A stretch of 64,000 bases of DNA, taken from contig CACCFT010000001.1 in NCBI GenBank assembly GCA_902545405.1, positions 62,001 through 126,000 on the forward strand. Direction: 5' to 3'. The first letter of the stretch is position 1, and each line of letters opens with the position of its first letter. This document shows, in pieces, positions 51,796 to 60,928 of this stretch. Origin of the DNA: an uncultured Pelagibacteraceae bacterium. Its GTDB lineage: Bacteria > Pseudomonadota > Alphaproteobacteria > Pelagibacterales > Pelagibacteraceae. The notes under the pieces are model-generated. The model was not told the origin of the DNA and did no database searches. It was given only the letters and a program-made list of their open reading frames with translations. The position numbers and the translations under genes were made by a program.

Positions 51796-52965
51796 ATGAT
51801 TGAATTAGCAAAAGCATTAGATCGCTTAGGAACTGAAAGTGCATTTTCTGTTCTGGCAGAAGCAAAAAAATTAGAAGCACAAGGTAAACCTATGATCCAT
51901 TTAGGTCTAGGACAACCTGACTTTAAAACTCCAAAACATGTTGTTGAAGCTGCAAAAAAAGCTCTAGATGACGGTCATCATGGTTATGTTTTATCAAATG
52001 GAATTCCAGAATGTCGAGAAGCTGTCGCAAGATGGGTCAAGAGACTTTACAAAGCTGATATTGATCCAAATAGAGTTTTAATAATGCCAGGTGGTAAACC
52101 TACAATGTATTATGCAATTACTTGTTATGGTGAACCAGGTGCTGAAATAATTCATCCTACTCCAGCCTTTCCAATTTATGAGTCAATGATTAATTACTCT
52201 GGAGCAAAAGCTGTTCCTTATGATTTAACTGAGGATAAAGATTTAAAATTTGATCCAGACAAAATTCTGTCTTTAATAACTGACAAAACTAGACTTTTAA
52301 TTCTAATAAATCCAAACAACCCAACTGGAAGCTTTGTTGAAAAACCTGCAATTGACTACTTAGCAAAAGAATTAGAAAAACATCCGCAGGTCACAATTTT
52401 AAGTGATGAAATTTATAGTAGACAAATTTTTGATTATAAAGAAATGCCAACTTTCTTTAACTATCCTAACTTAAGAGATAGATTAATTGTTCTTGAAGGT
52501 TGGAGTAAAGCTTATTCTATGACTGGATGGAGACTTGGTTGGAGTTACTGGCCAGAGCATTTGGTTGAACATGTAAACAAACTTTTGATTAATAGTGTAT
52601 CGTGTGTAAATGCAGCAGCACAATATGCTGGTATAGCTGCATTAGATGGTCCTGAAGACTCAATTAAAGATATGTTAGATAAATTTACATTAAGAAGAAA
52701 TTTAATTCATAAAGGATTAAATGATTTACCAGGAGTTGAGTGTAGTTTGCCTGGAGGAGCTTTCTATGCTTTTCCAAATATAAAAGGGACTGGTATGAAT
52801 GGATCTGAGTTTTGTAAAAAAGCTATGCATGAAGCAGGTGTTGCAATTGTTCCTGGTACTGCATTCGGTAAAACTTGTAATGATTACGTTAGATTTAGTT
52901 TTGCCGCATCTAGAGATAATATAATGCAAGCCTTAGAAAATATAGGCAAGATGCTTTCTAAATAA
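51796..52965 (+). CDS. Class I/II pyridoxal-phosphate aminotransferase
   Basis: 389 aa. PLP-binding Lys238 in LEGWSKAYSMTGWRLGW, INPNNPTGSF with the Asn, SDEIYS with Asp and Tyr, and a C-terminal Arg in DYVRFSFAAS. It is related to the aspartate/alanine aminotransferase group. Placed between hydroxyacid oxidases that produce 2-oxo acids, it may aminate glyoxylate, pyruvate or similar products (inference). No Shine-Dalgarno is obvious; the 89-base leader contains a long T-rich tract. Confidence 0.92.
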   Translation: MIELAKALDRLGTESAFSVLAEAKKLEAQGKPMIHLGLGQPDFKTPKHVVEAAKKALDDGHHGYVLSNGIPECREAVARWVKRLYKADIDPNRVLIMPGGKPTMYYAITCYGEPGAEIIHPTPAFPIYESMINYSGAKAVPYDLTEDKDLKFDPDKILSLITDKTRLLILINPNNPTGSFVEKPAIDYLAKELEKHPQVTILSDEIYSRQIFDYKEMPTFFNYPNLRDRLIVLEGWSKAYSMTGWRLGWSYWPEHLVEHVNKLLINSVSCVNAAAQYAGIAALDGPEDSIKDMLDKFTLRRNLIHKGLNDLPGVECSLPGGAFYAFPNIKGTGMNGSEFCKKAMHEAGVAIVPGTAFGKTCNDYVRFSFAASRDNIMQALENIGKMLSK

Positions 52966-53002
52966 ACTGTATTTTTAATTAATATTTTTGTATTATTAAA
53001 GA

Positions 53003-54376
53003 ATGAACGAAACTGTCCAAGCAGAATTAAAAAAGATATTTAACGGGAGATTTTCTACTTCTGAGTCTACTCGTGCAAATTATGCAAGAGGAGAAGATAC
53101 TTATAATCCAATATTATCGAAGGCAGTTGTATTTCCAGAAACTAATGAAGAAGTTTCAAAAATTCTAAAAATTTGTAACGAGCATAAAATTCCTGTTGTT
53201 CCGTTTGGAACTGGCACATCTCTTGAAGGTCATGTTGTTGGAAATCAAAATGGTATTACAATTTCTCTAGAAAAAATGAATAAAGTTTTAAGTGTAAATG
53301 CTGAGGATTTTGATTGCAGAGTACAAGCAAATGTAACAAGAAAGCAATTAAATGAATATTTAAGAGAAGATGGTGTATTTTTTCCAATAGACCCTGGTGC
53401 AGATGCTGCACTCGGTGGAATGGCATCTACTTCAGCTTCAGGAACCATGGCAGTTAAATATGGAACAATGAGAACAGTTATTTCTGGTTTAACAGTTGTT
53501 TTACCAAATGGAGACATAATTAAAACCGGTGCAAGAACTAAAAAAACTTCTGCGGGATATAATTTAACTAATTTATTTATTGGATCTGAGGGAACATTAG
53601 GAATTATTACAGAAGTTCAATTAAGACTATCACCAATACCTGAAAGCATAATGAGTGCAGTTTGCTATTTTCCAGATTTAGACTCAGCAGTAAAGACAGC
53701 GCAGGAAGTTATTCAGTATGGTGTTCCAATTGCAAGAATTGAAATGTTAAACAAAGACCAAATGGAAATTAGCATTAAATATTCAAAGCTAGAAAACATC
53801 AAAGCATCACCAACTTTATTCTTTGAATTTCATGGTAGTGAGCTATCGAATAATGAGTCTATTAAAGTTGTTGAAGAATTATCAAAAAATAATGGTGGAA
53901 GTGATTTTCAATGGGCATCTTCTCCTGAAGAACAAAAAATATTATGGAAAGCAAGACATGACGTTTACTATTCAGTAAAAGCTTTAGGTCATGATATGAA
54001 AGTATATTCTACAGATGTTTGCGTACCAATTTCAAAGTTAGTTGAGTGTATTTCATGGGCAGAAAAAGAAGTTAAAAAGTTAGGTCTAACAGCACCAATG
54101 GTTGGTCATGTTGGAGATGGAAATTTTCACTCCATAATATTGTATGATCCTGATGATGAAGAAAAACAAAAAAAAATTAGACAGTATAGCGATGATCTAA
54201 TTAACAAAGCTTTAGAGTTAGAGGGAACAATTACAGGAGAACATGGAATTGGTCTTCAAAAAAAACATTACTTATTAAGAGAGCACCCAGACAATTTGCC
54301 AGTAATGAAAGCTATTAAAAGAAGCATTGATGTAAACAACATCATGAATCCTGGTAAGGTTTTTGATCTAAATTAA
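53003..54376 (+). CDS. FAD-linked D-2-hydroxyacid dehydrogenase (GlcD/D-lactate dehydrogenase type)
   Basis: 457 aa. VAO-type FAD domain: VPFGTGTSLEGHVV, PGADAALGGMASTSASGTMAVKYGTMR, GSEGTLGIITEVQLRL; C-terminal cap with GHVGDGNFHSII (metal-binding His) and GEHGIGLQKKHYL. It oxidises D-lactate, glycolate or 2-hydroxyglutarate. It complements the L-specific FMN enzymes upstream. Confidence 0.93.
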   Translation: MNETVQAELKKIFNGRFSTSESTRANYARGEDTYNPILSKAVVFPETNEEVSKILKICNEHKIPVVPFGTGTSLEGHVVGNQNGITISLEKMNKVLSVNAEDFDCRVQANVTRKQLNEYLREDGVFFPIDPGADAALGGMASTSASGTMAVKYGTMRTVISGLTVVLPNGDIIKTGARTKKTSAGYNLTNLFIGSEGTLGIITEVQLRLSPIPESIMSAVCYFPDLDSAVKTAQEVIQYGVPIARIEMLNKDQMEISIKYSKLENIKASPTLFFEFHGSELSNNESIKVVEELSKNNGGSDFQWASSPEEQKILWKARHDVYYSVKALGHDMKVYSTDVCVPISKLVECISWAEKEVKKLGLTAPMVGHVGDGNFHSIILYDPDDEEKQKKIRQYSDDLINKALELEGTITGEHGIGLQKKHYLLREHPDNLPVMKAIKRSIDVNNIMNPGKVFDLN

Positions 54377-54387
54377 TCCAAAATAAA

Positions 54388-55341
54388 ATGAAAAAAATTT
54401 TAATCACAAGAAGGCTTTTAAGATCTTGTGAGGATAAAGCTAAAGAATTATTTGATGCTAACTTTAATTTAAATGATGAACTCTACTCTCAAAAGAAGTT
54501 AATAGAGATGAGTACAGGCTGTGATGGTATTTTATCGGCTTTGACAGATAAGCTAGATGCAGAAACAATTAATCAATTACCTGATAGTGTTAAAATAATA
54601 TCAAATTTTGCTGTAGGTTTTGGAAATATAGATTTAGAAACCGCAAAGAAAAGAGGGATCGCAGTTACAAACACGCCAGATGTGTTAACTGATGCCACTG
54701 CTGAAATTGGGGTTTTGTTGATATTAGGTGCATGCAGAAGAGCATCTGAAGGAATTGAAAAAGCAAGAGAAGGTGGCTGGGTTTGGTCAGCAGATATGTT
54801 GATTGGTAAACAATTAACAGGCACTAGACTTGGAATACTTGGCATGGGTAGAATTGGTCAAAAAATAGCTAAAATTGCTAAATCTTTAGGTATGGTAATT
54901 CATTATCACAATCGTTCAAAATTAAGCGAAGAAAAAGAACAAGGTGCAACTTACCACGACAACTTAAATGATTTGATGAAAGTCTCTGATGTCCTTTCGG
55001 TATGTTGTCCTGCATCTAAAGAGACAATAAATTTAATCAATAAAGATACACTAGAACTATTACCAAAAGGTGCAGTCGTGACCAATGTTGCAAGAGGAGA
55101 TATTATTGAAGATGAAGCTTTAATAGATGCTTTGGAAAGAAGAAAAGTTTATGCAGTTGGGCTAGATGTATACAAAAATGAACCAAATTTAAATCCAGGA
55201 TATCTTAAACACAAAAGTGCTTTTATTCTTCCTCATTTAGGCAGCGCAACTAAAGAAACTAGAACCGCAATGGCTAATCTAGCTATAGATAATATTGATG
55301 AGTTTTTCAAAACAGGCGGATGCAAAAATAAAGTTAATTAA
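54388..55341 (+). CDS. D-2-hydroxyacid dehydrogenase (glyoxylate/hydroxypyruvate reductase type)
   Basis: 317 aa. NAD(P) site LGILGMGRIGQKIAKIAKSLGM, VVTNVARGDIIEDEALIDAL with the substrate Arg, the acidic YKNEPNLNPGYL with the catalytic Glu, and HLGSATKETRTAMA with the catalytic His. It reduces glyoxylate or hydroxypyruvate or runs in reverse. It is 11 bases behind the FAD enzyme, consistent with a shared pathway. Confidence 0.94.
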   Translation: MKKILITRRLLRSCEDKAKELFDANFNLNDELYSQKKLIEMSTGCDGILSALTDKLDAETINQLPDSVKIISNFAVGFGNIDLETAKKRGIAVTNTPDVLTDATAEIGVLLILGACRRASEGIEKAREGGWVWSADMLIGKQLTGTRLGILGMGRIGQKIAKIAKSLGMVIHYHNRSKLSEEKEQGATYHDNLNDLMKVSDVLSVCCPASKETINLINKDTLELLPKGAVVTNVARGDIIEDEALIDALERRKVYAVGLDVYKNEPNLNPGYLKHKSAFILPHLGSATKETRTAMANLAIDNIDEFFKTGGCKNKVN

Positions 55342-55447
55342 CAATCTCAAGTTGTAATTGGTAATTAAAATTATTCTAACTTTCTAGACATATTTTTTAT
55401 TTCAATTTAAAATTTATTTATAAAAAATAAATTTAGAGAGGAAAATA

Positions 55448-56509
55448 ATGAAAGCACAGGTTTTACATAAGTACGACCCAGAAATGAAAGCGGATGTTTG
55501 GGTCACAGGTGAAGAGTTACCAAATCCTAAAATTGAGAAAGCAAGTGATGTCATTGTTAAAATTGGAGCTGCAGGTGTTTGTAGAACTGATTTGCATATA
55601 ATTGAAGGAGTTTGGAAGCACATTACAGATCAAAATAACGATCTGTTGCCGATGGTAATGGGACATGAGAACGCTGGATGGATAGAGGAAGTTGGTAAAG
55701 ATGTTACGGGATTTAAAAAAGGTGATGCAGTAATTTTACACCCTAAAGTTTCTGGCACAGGAGGAACATGCTTAGATTGTAGAAGAGGAAACGATATGCA
55801 TGCTGAAGATCCAATTTTTGCAGGTTTGAATGTAAAACACGGGGGATATTCTGAATTACTTCAAACTAGCGTAAGAAATCTAATAAAAATTCCAAAAGTT
55901 TTAGGTCCAATAGACGTTGCGCCATTTTCAGACGCAGGTTTAACTGCTTACAGAGTTGTAAAAAAAGCTACTAGACACCTTCTGCCAGGTGAAAATTGTG
56001 TAATCATAGGTGCTGGTGGATTAGGACATATAGCAATTCAATGTATGAAAGCAATGTGTGCCGCAAATATTATTGTTGTTGAAAAAGCAAAAGCGCCTTT
56101 AGAACATGCAATGGAATTAGGAGCTGACCATGGAGTTTTAATAGATGGTAATGAAATTGAAAAAGTAAAAGAACTTACAAAAGGAAAAGGTGCAGAGGCT
56201 GTTATAGATTTTGTTGGTGAAAAAGGTTCTACGCCAATGGGAATTAAAATGACCAAAGCAACTGGGACTTTCTATATTGTAGGTTACGGAGAAGAAATAA
56301 GAGTTTTGGCGATTGATATGATCGATCAAGAAAAAAGTATAGTTGGAAGCTTAGTAGGTACATGGGCTGAATTATATGAATTAATGGAACTAGCAGATAA
56401 AGGTTTAGTAAAACTTTCAATGAAAGAATACAAACTTGAAGAAGCTAATAAAGCACTACATGATTTAAATGATGGTAAGATTAAAGGTCGTGCAGTGTTA
56501 GTTCCATAA
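55448..56509 (+). CDS. Zinc-type alcohol dehydrogenase (MDR superfamily)
   Basis: 353 aa. Catalytic zinc ligands C45 and H73-E74 (GVCRTDLH, VMGHENAGW), NAD site VIIGAGGLGHIAIQCMKAM, and GGYSELLQT. The structural zinc loop is reduced to CLDC (C108, C111); the first and fourth Cys are missing. The gene has its own leader with a 10-bp A+T hairpin (55410-55434) and a strong AGAGAGG Shine-Dalgarno. It may oxidise a small alcohol taken up by the ABC system that follows 24 bases later. Confidence 0.93.
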   Translation: MKAQVLHKYDPEMKADVWVTGEELPNPKIEKASDVIVKIGAAGVCRTDLHIIEGVWKHITDQNNDLLPMVMGHENAGWIEEVGKDVTGFKKGDAVILHPKVSGTGGTCLDCRRGNDMHAEDPIFAGLNVKHGGYSELLQTSVRNLIKIPKVLGPIDVAPFSDAGLTAYRVVKKATRHLLPGENCVIIGAGGLGHIAIQCMKAMCAANIIVVEKAKAPLEHAMELGADHGVLIDGNEIEKVKELTKGKGAEAVIDFVGEKGSTPMGIKMTKATGTFYIVGYGEEIRVLAIDMIDQEKSIVGSLVGTWAELYELMELADKGLVKLSMKEYKLEEANKALHDLNDGKIKGRAVLVP

Positions 56510-56533
56510 TTAACAACAAAGAGAGGAAAAAAG

Positions 56534-58069
56534 ATGAAGACAATAAAAACTTGCGTAACCGCTCTAATATCAGCTTTGTTGGTATTTAGTCCTGTTGCGT
56601 ATGCTGATAAGTGGAGTGATCAGTTTCCACATATCAAAGCAACTGGGGATATTCCTGGTGATTGTTCTTACGAGTCTATGTCTAAGAAAAACTATAAAGG
56701 CAAGACGCTTAAGATTAATACACATGCTGTACCAGTCATGGGAGAGCCAACAGCTCTACATGCTGAGCAGTTCGCTAAACTTACTGGAGCAAAAGTTGAT
56801 GTTACTCATACACCAGCAGGTGACTTATATGCGAAAGCAATGGTACCATTTCAAGCTGGACAAGCTCCATATGACATCGTTTTTGGATTTTCAAACTTCA
56901 TTAACGATTGGAGAAGATACTTAGAGCCAGTTCCAAAGAAATACGTTGAGATGAAACAAATGAAAGACGTTACCCCGTCTCACATTGGTGTAGCATCTTG
57001 GGATGGTGTTATGTATCAGTTTCCAGTTGATGGAGACAGACATTATCTAAAATATAGAAAAGATGTAATTGATAATCCTGAGTACCAAAAGCAATATAAG
57101 GAAGCTACTGGTAAAGAGTTAAAGGTACCAACAACTTGGAAAGAATATGGAGAAATGGCCGCTTATTTCAATGGATGGGATTGGGATGGTGATGGCGAGA
57201 AAGAATATGGATCAGCAGAAGTTATGAAAAAAGATGACCTGATGTATGCTGCTTTCTATTCAAGATCTGCTGCTTACTCAAAAAATCCTAAAACACCTGG
57301 TGGTTTTTTCTTTGATTTAGAAACTATGAAACCACTAATTAACAATCCAGGTTTTGTTGAAGCTTTAACTGACTGGGTTGAGGCAACTAAATATGTTCCT
57401 CCAGGAGGAATAAATTTTGGTTTAGGTGATGAAATTGGATCATTTGGTGGAGGACAAACTTTGTTTAGTTTTTCATGGGATGATGCATTTGTTGCTGCTA
57501 TGCAACCAGATAGTCCAATAAACAATAAAGTTGGTGCTGCACAGTTACCAGGAGCAATGAAAGTTTGGAATAGAAAAACTAACTCTTGGGATGAAGGCTT
57601 TAACCAAGCTCCTTTCTTTGTATGGGGATGGGCAGTTGGAGTAGCTAAGAAAAGTAAAGAGAAAGAAATGGCTTTCGATTACCTATGTTTCTTCGCTAAC
57701 GAAGCTAACCACCAAGCAGATATTGGAATTGGTAGATTTGGTGTAAACCCATTTAGAAATGATGACTTTAAAGTTGATGTATGGACACAAATTGGTTGGG
57801 ATAAAGATATTGCTCAATCATATGTTGATACTCTTGCACAAATGGAACAAAGTAAAAATAGAGTATTTCCATTAAGAGTTCCTGGAACTTTTGAGTTTAA
57901 TGCTGCATTGGCTACTGCTGCTGCAAAAGCATTAGCTGGTCAATTATCTCCACAAGCTGCTTTAGACGAAGCTGCTAAACAGTGGGAAGATATACTTAAC
58001 AGAGTAGGAAAAGATAACGTAAGAAAAGCCTATGCTGTTGGTGTAGCAATGGAAGATAATAAGCAATAA
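56534..58069 (+). CDS. ABC transporter periplasmic substrate-binding protein, sugar/polyol type
   Basis: 511 aa. Signal peptide MKTIKTCVTALISALLVFSPVAYA, strong Shine-Dalgarno (AGAGAGG). Family 1 (MalE-like) fold: LKINTHAVPVMGEPTALHAEQF, YDIVFGFSNFINDW, the QFPVDGDRHYLKYRKDVI loop and NDDFKVDVWTQIGW. The size and the presence of two separate ATPases recall the rhizobial glycerol transporter (GlpV of GlpSTPQUV), so a polyol such as glycerol is a possible ligand; this is not proven. A terminator hairpin follows, allowing higher levels of this protein than of the permeases. Confidence 0.9.
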   Translation: MKTIKTCVTALISALLVFSPVAYADKWSDQFPHIKATGDIPGDCSYESMSKKNYKGKTLKINTHAVPVMGEPTALHAEQFAKLTGAKVDVTHTPAGDLYAKAMVPFQAGQAPYDIVFGFSNFINDWRRYLEPVPKKYVEMKQMKDVTPSHIGVASWDGVMYQFPVDGDRHYLKYRKDVIDNPEYQKQYKEATGKELKVPTTWKEYGEMAAYFNGWDWDGDGEKEYGSAEVMKKDDLMYAAFYSRSAAYSKNPKTPGGFFFDLETMKPLINNPGFVEALTDWVEATKYVPPGGINFGLGDEIGSFGGGQTLFSFSWDDAFVAAMQPDSPINNKVGAAQLPGAMKVWNRKTNSWDEGFNQAPFFVWGWAVGVAKKSKEKEMAFDYLCFFANEANHQADIGIGRFGVNPFRNDDFKVDVWTQIGWDKDIAQSYVDTLAQMEQSKNRVFPLRVPGTFEFNAALATAAAKALAGQLSPQAALDEAAKQWEDILNRVGKDNVRKAYAVGVAMEDNKQ

Positions 58070-58081
58070 TTTTGTAAACTT

Positions 58082-58109
58082 GTGGCCGTTTTTTAACGGC
58101 CACATTTTA
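58082..58109 (+). terminator. Hairpin terminator/attenuator after the binding-protein gene
   Basis: GTGGCCGTT (58082-58090), loop TTTT, AACGGCCAC (58095-58103), then ATTTTAA: a perfect 9-bp stem 12 bases after the stop and 29 before the first permease. Position fits partial termination that reduces permease expression. Confidence 0.85.
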
Positions 58110-58131
58110 AAATAATCCAAAAAAAAAAATT

Positions 58132-58998
58132 ATGAATTTTAAACACAAGTTTGTTTTTTTATTCCCAGGATTGTTTGTACTTATTGGAATTTTAATTTTT
58201 CCAATTATTTTTACTATTAGATTAAGTCTTTCTGGATGGAATAGTTATACACCAGAAATGAACTTCATAGGCATTACGAATTACATAAGGTTATTTACTG
58301 ATGACCCGAGGTTTTGGGAGTCTTTTTTTAGGCTAAGTTTTTTATCAGTAACTACGGTTATTCTTCAATATGTTATCGGATTTGCTTTAGCGATGATGGT
58401 TTGGAGAGAAATAAAATTTAAAAGATTTTTTAGAGTAATTTTTCTAGTACCAATGATGACAACTCCAGTAATAATGACAGTTATTTGGAGAACATTTTTT
58501 CATGAGTCACTAGGTCCTGTAAATGATTTGTTAGGTGGATTAGGAGTAAAACCTATTTTATGGTTGAGTGATCCAGTTATTGCAAAGTTTACTGTTATAA
58601 TTGTTGAAGTTTGGCAATGGACACCGTTTATGTTTTTACTATTACTAGCTGGACTTTTGTCACTTCCAAAAGAACCATTTTTGGCAGCCGCTATAGATGG
58701 AGCAAGTCCATTTAGAAAATTTGTTTATGTAACTTTTCCTTTGATGGCTCCAATATCAATTGGAGCAATAATAATAAGACTTATCGAGGCTTCAAAAATA
58801 ATGGATACAGTATTTGTTTTGACTTCAGGAGGACCAGGAACTGCAACTGAGACGTCAAGTTTTTATATTTATATTAAAGGATTAAGAGAATTTCAGATGG
58901 GTTATGCAGCAACCTTATCTTTCACTTATCTTGTCATAATGATTATCAGTTTAACTATAATAGCTAAAGTTTTAACCAAATTAATGATCAAAGAATAA
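58132..58998 (+). CDS. ABC transporter permease, MalF/UgpA type
   Basis: 288 aa, six helices. The cytoplasmic EAA loop reads FLAAAIDGASPFRKFVYVTFPLMAP, coupling to the ATPases. The typical N-terminal LFPGLFVLIGILIFPIIFTI and FIGITNYIRLF are present. It forms a heterodimer with the next permease. Confidence 0.95.
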   Translation: MNFKHKFVFLFPGLFVLIGILIFPIIFTIRLSLSGWNSYTPEMNFIGITNYIRLFTDDPRFWESFFRLSFLSVTTVILQYVIGFALAMMVWREIKFKRFFRVIFLVPMMTTPVIMTVIWRTFFHESLGPVNDLLGGLGVKPILWLSDPVIAKFTVIIVEVWQWTPFMFLLLLAGLLSLPKEPFLAAAIDGASPFRKFVYVTFPLMAPISIGAIIIRLIEASKIMDTVFVLTSGGPGTATETSSFYIYIKGLREFQMGYAATLSFTYLVIMIISLTIIAKVLTKLMIKE

Positions 58999-59000
58999 CT

Positions 59001-59849
59001 ATGAGCAAACTTTACACTTTTCTTAAATATTTCTTTATTACATTTTGGACTGTATTTGTTGTTGCGCCGTTTCTATGGGCTGTATCAACATCTTTTAAAG
59101 ACTTCCAATCTGTAAATAGTAAAGTAACTTATATACCTTGGTTAGATTTCGAACCAACACTGGAGGGTTGGAGAGTTTTAATTAAGTCTCCAGCTAAAGG
59201 TGGAGTAGATATTGTCGAGCCTTATTTTAATAGTATTTTTGTAACTTGTACTGCTAGTTTAATAAGTATTGTTCTTGGTACACTTGCTGCTTATGCTCTT
59301 TCAAGATTTACTTTTAAAGCCGGATTTGTAAGAAACAACGATATTACTTTTTTCTTCATCTCACAAAGAATCATGCCTCCAATTGTATTATCAATCCCTT
59401 TCTTTATTTTTCTTAGCACAATAGGATTGCTTGATAGTTTATTAGGTCTAGTGGTCGTATATATTGTTTTATTAATGCCGATTGCTGTTTGGATTATGGT
59501 AGATTTTTTTAATAGAGTTCCAAAAGAATTAGATGAGACTGCATTAATTGATGGGTGTAATCCTTATCAAGCTTTCTATAAAGTTGTTTTACCAAATTCA
59601 ATACCTGGTTTAATTGTTGCAGGAATGTTTTGTATTATTTTTGGATGGATAGATTTCTTTTTTGCATTTATTTTAACATTTACTGAAGTACAATTGTTAC
59701 CTGTAAAAGTTGTTGCACTTAATTCATCAATAACACCATGGTGGAGCCTTTCGGCATCAGCTTTAGTCTCAGTTGCACCATTAATAATCGTTGCATTTAT
59801 AGTTGAGAGATATCTATCAAAAGGAAATTTATCAGGAGCATTAAAATAA
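59001..59849 (+). CDS. ABC transporter permease, MalG/UgpE type
   Basis: 282 aa, six helices. EAA loop DETALIDGCNPYQAFYKVVLPNSIPG, and the N-terminal WAVSTSFKDFQ. It starts two bases after the first permease and its stop overlaps the ATG of the first ATPase by one base. Second half of the transmembrane channel. Confidence 0.95.
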   Translation: MSKLYTFLKYFFITFWTVFVVAPFLWAVSTSFKDFQSVNSKVTYIPWLDFEPTLEGWRVLIKSPAKGGVDIVEPYFNSIFVTCTASLISIVLGTLAAYALSRFTFKAGFVRNNDITFFFISQRIMPPIVLSIPFFIFLSTIGLLDSLLGLVVVYIVLLMPIAVWIMVDFFNRVPKELDETALIDGCNPYQAFYKVVLPNSIPGLIVAGMFCIIFGWIDFFFAFILTFTEVQLLPVKVVALNSSITPWWSLSASALVSVAPLIIVAFIVERYLSKGNLSGALK

Positions 59850-60928
59850 TGAATTTAATTGGAGAGAAAATTACTTATAAACCCGATGAGCAATTTCATT
59901 TAAACGATGTCTCGTTTAATTTTAAAAAAGGTAATTTGTATACCATTTTAGGCAGAACTTTATCTGGCAAAACGACTCTTTTAAAAACAATTGCAGGATT
60001 ATTAAATCCAGATCAAGGTTCAATTTCTTTTGAGGAAAAAGACTTTATTAAAATACCAGTTTGGGAAAGAAATGTTGCTATGGTCTATCAACAATTTATT
60101 AATTACCCTCATTTAAATGTCTATGAAAACATAACTTTTCCATTAGAACAAAGAAAATTAAGTCCAGAGCAAATAAAAAAAGATGTAGATGAAGCTCTAA
60201 AAACTGTTGGATTGGTTGGATTTGAAAATAGAAAAATTCAGGAATTATCTGGCGGACAGCAACAAAGAGTTGCGCTTGCAAGATCACTTGCAAAAAAAGC
60301 AAAAATTTTGTTGCTAGATGAACCGTTAGTTAATTTAGATTATAAACTTAGAGAGCAGTTAAGAGAAGAATTTAAAAGAATTTTCTCAGAAGGACTGTCC
60401 CAAGATACAATTTTAATTTATTCAACAACAGATCCCCAAGAAGTAATGGAACTAAATGGAGAAGTAATTGTTTTAGATGAAGGGAAGGTATTACAAAAAG
60501 GGCCTGCCAAAGAAATTTTTGAAAATCCATCTAATTTAAAAGTTGCAGAAATATCAAATGATCCACCAATGAATGTTCTGAAGGGTTCAAAAAATTCAAA
60601 AAATTTAAATTTTGAGAATATTTCTTTAGAAATTCCAAATCATTTTAAGAATTTAGAAGATAAAGATTATAATTTTGGAATTAGAGCTTCAGAAATTAAA
60701 CTTGATGAAAATGGTGAAGAATTTGAGATAGAATTAGCAGAAATTAGTGGGTCAGAAACATTACTCCACCTAAAAAGAGGAAACTCAAAAATAATTGCTT
60801 TAATCGAGGAAGTAATGAATTTTAAAATACATGAGAAAGTAAAAATAAATTTTAACGCAAATAAGTTTTATGCTTTTAGAGAAGATGAAAAATTAGTTTC
60901 ATCACCATATGGAGGAACAAATGGCTAA
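59849..60928 (+). CDS. ABC transporter ATPase 1 (canonical signature, no switch His)
   Basis: 359 aa, CUT1-type with a C-terminal regulatory (TOBE) domain. Walker A GRTLSGKT (35-42), signature LSGGQ (133-137), Walker B ILLLDEP (153-159). The switch region reads YSTTDPQ, so the catalytic His (VTHDQ in relatives) is Thr194. Together with ATPase 2 it forms an asymmetric pair. Similar splitting into two ATPases is known for the rhizobial GlpS/GlpT glycerol system. Confidence 0.93.
   Translation: MNLIGEKITYKPDEQFHLNDVSFNFKKGNLYTILGRTLSGKTTLLKTIAGLLNPDQGSISFEEKDFIKIPVWERNVAMVYQQFINYPHLNVYENITFPLEQRKLSPEQIKKDVDEALKTVGLVGFENRKIQELSGGQQQRVALARSLAKKAKILLLDEPLVNLDYKLREQLREEFKRIFSEGLSQDTILIYSTTDPQEVMELNGEVIVLDEGKVLQKGPAKEIFENPSNLKVAEISNDPPMNVLKGSKNSKNLNFENISLEIPNHFKNLEDKDYNFGIRASEIKLDENGEEFEIELAEISGSETLLHLKRGNSKIIALIEEVMNFKIHEKVKINFNANKFYAFREDEKLVSSPYGGTNG
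60910..60915 (+). promoter_or_regulatory. Shine-Dalgarno fixing the start of ATPase 2
   Basis: GGAGGA at about 60912-60917 lies inside the end of the ATPase 1 gene and 4-5 bases before ATG 60921. This favours 60921 over the in-frame ATG at 60909, which has no such site, and indicates coupled but independent initiation. Confidence 0.6.

Noticed and set aside
55410..55434. A+T hairpin AAATTTATTT/AAATAAATTT before the alcohol dehydrogenase as a riboswitch
   Set aside because: Such palindromes arise often in a genome this A+T-rich, and no conserved riboswitch core is visible.
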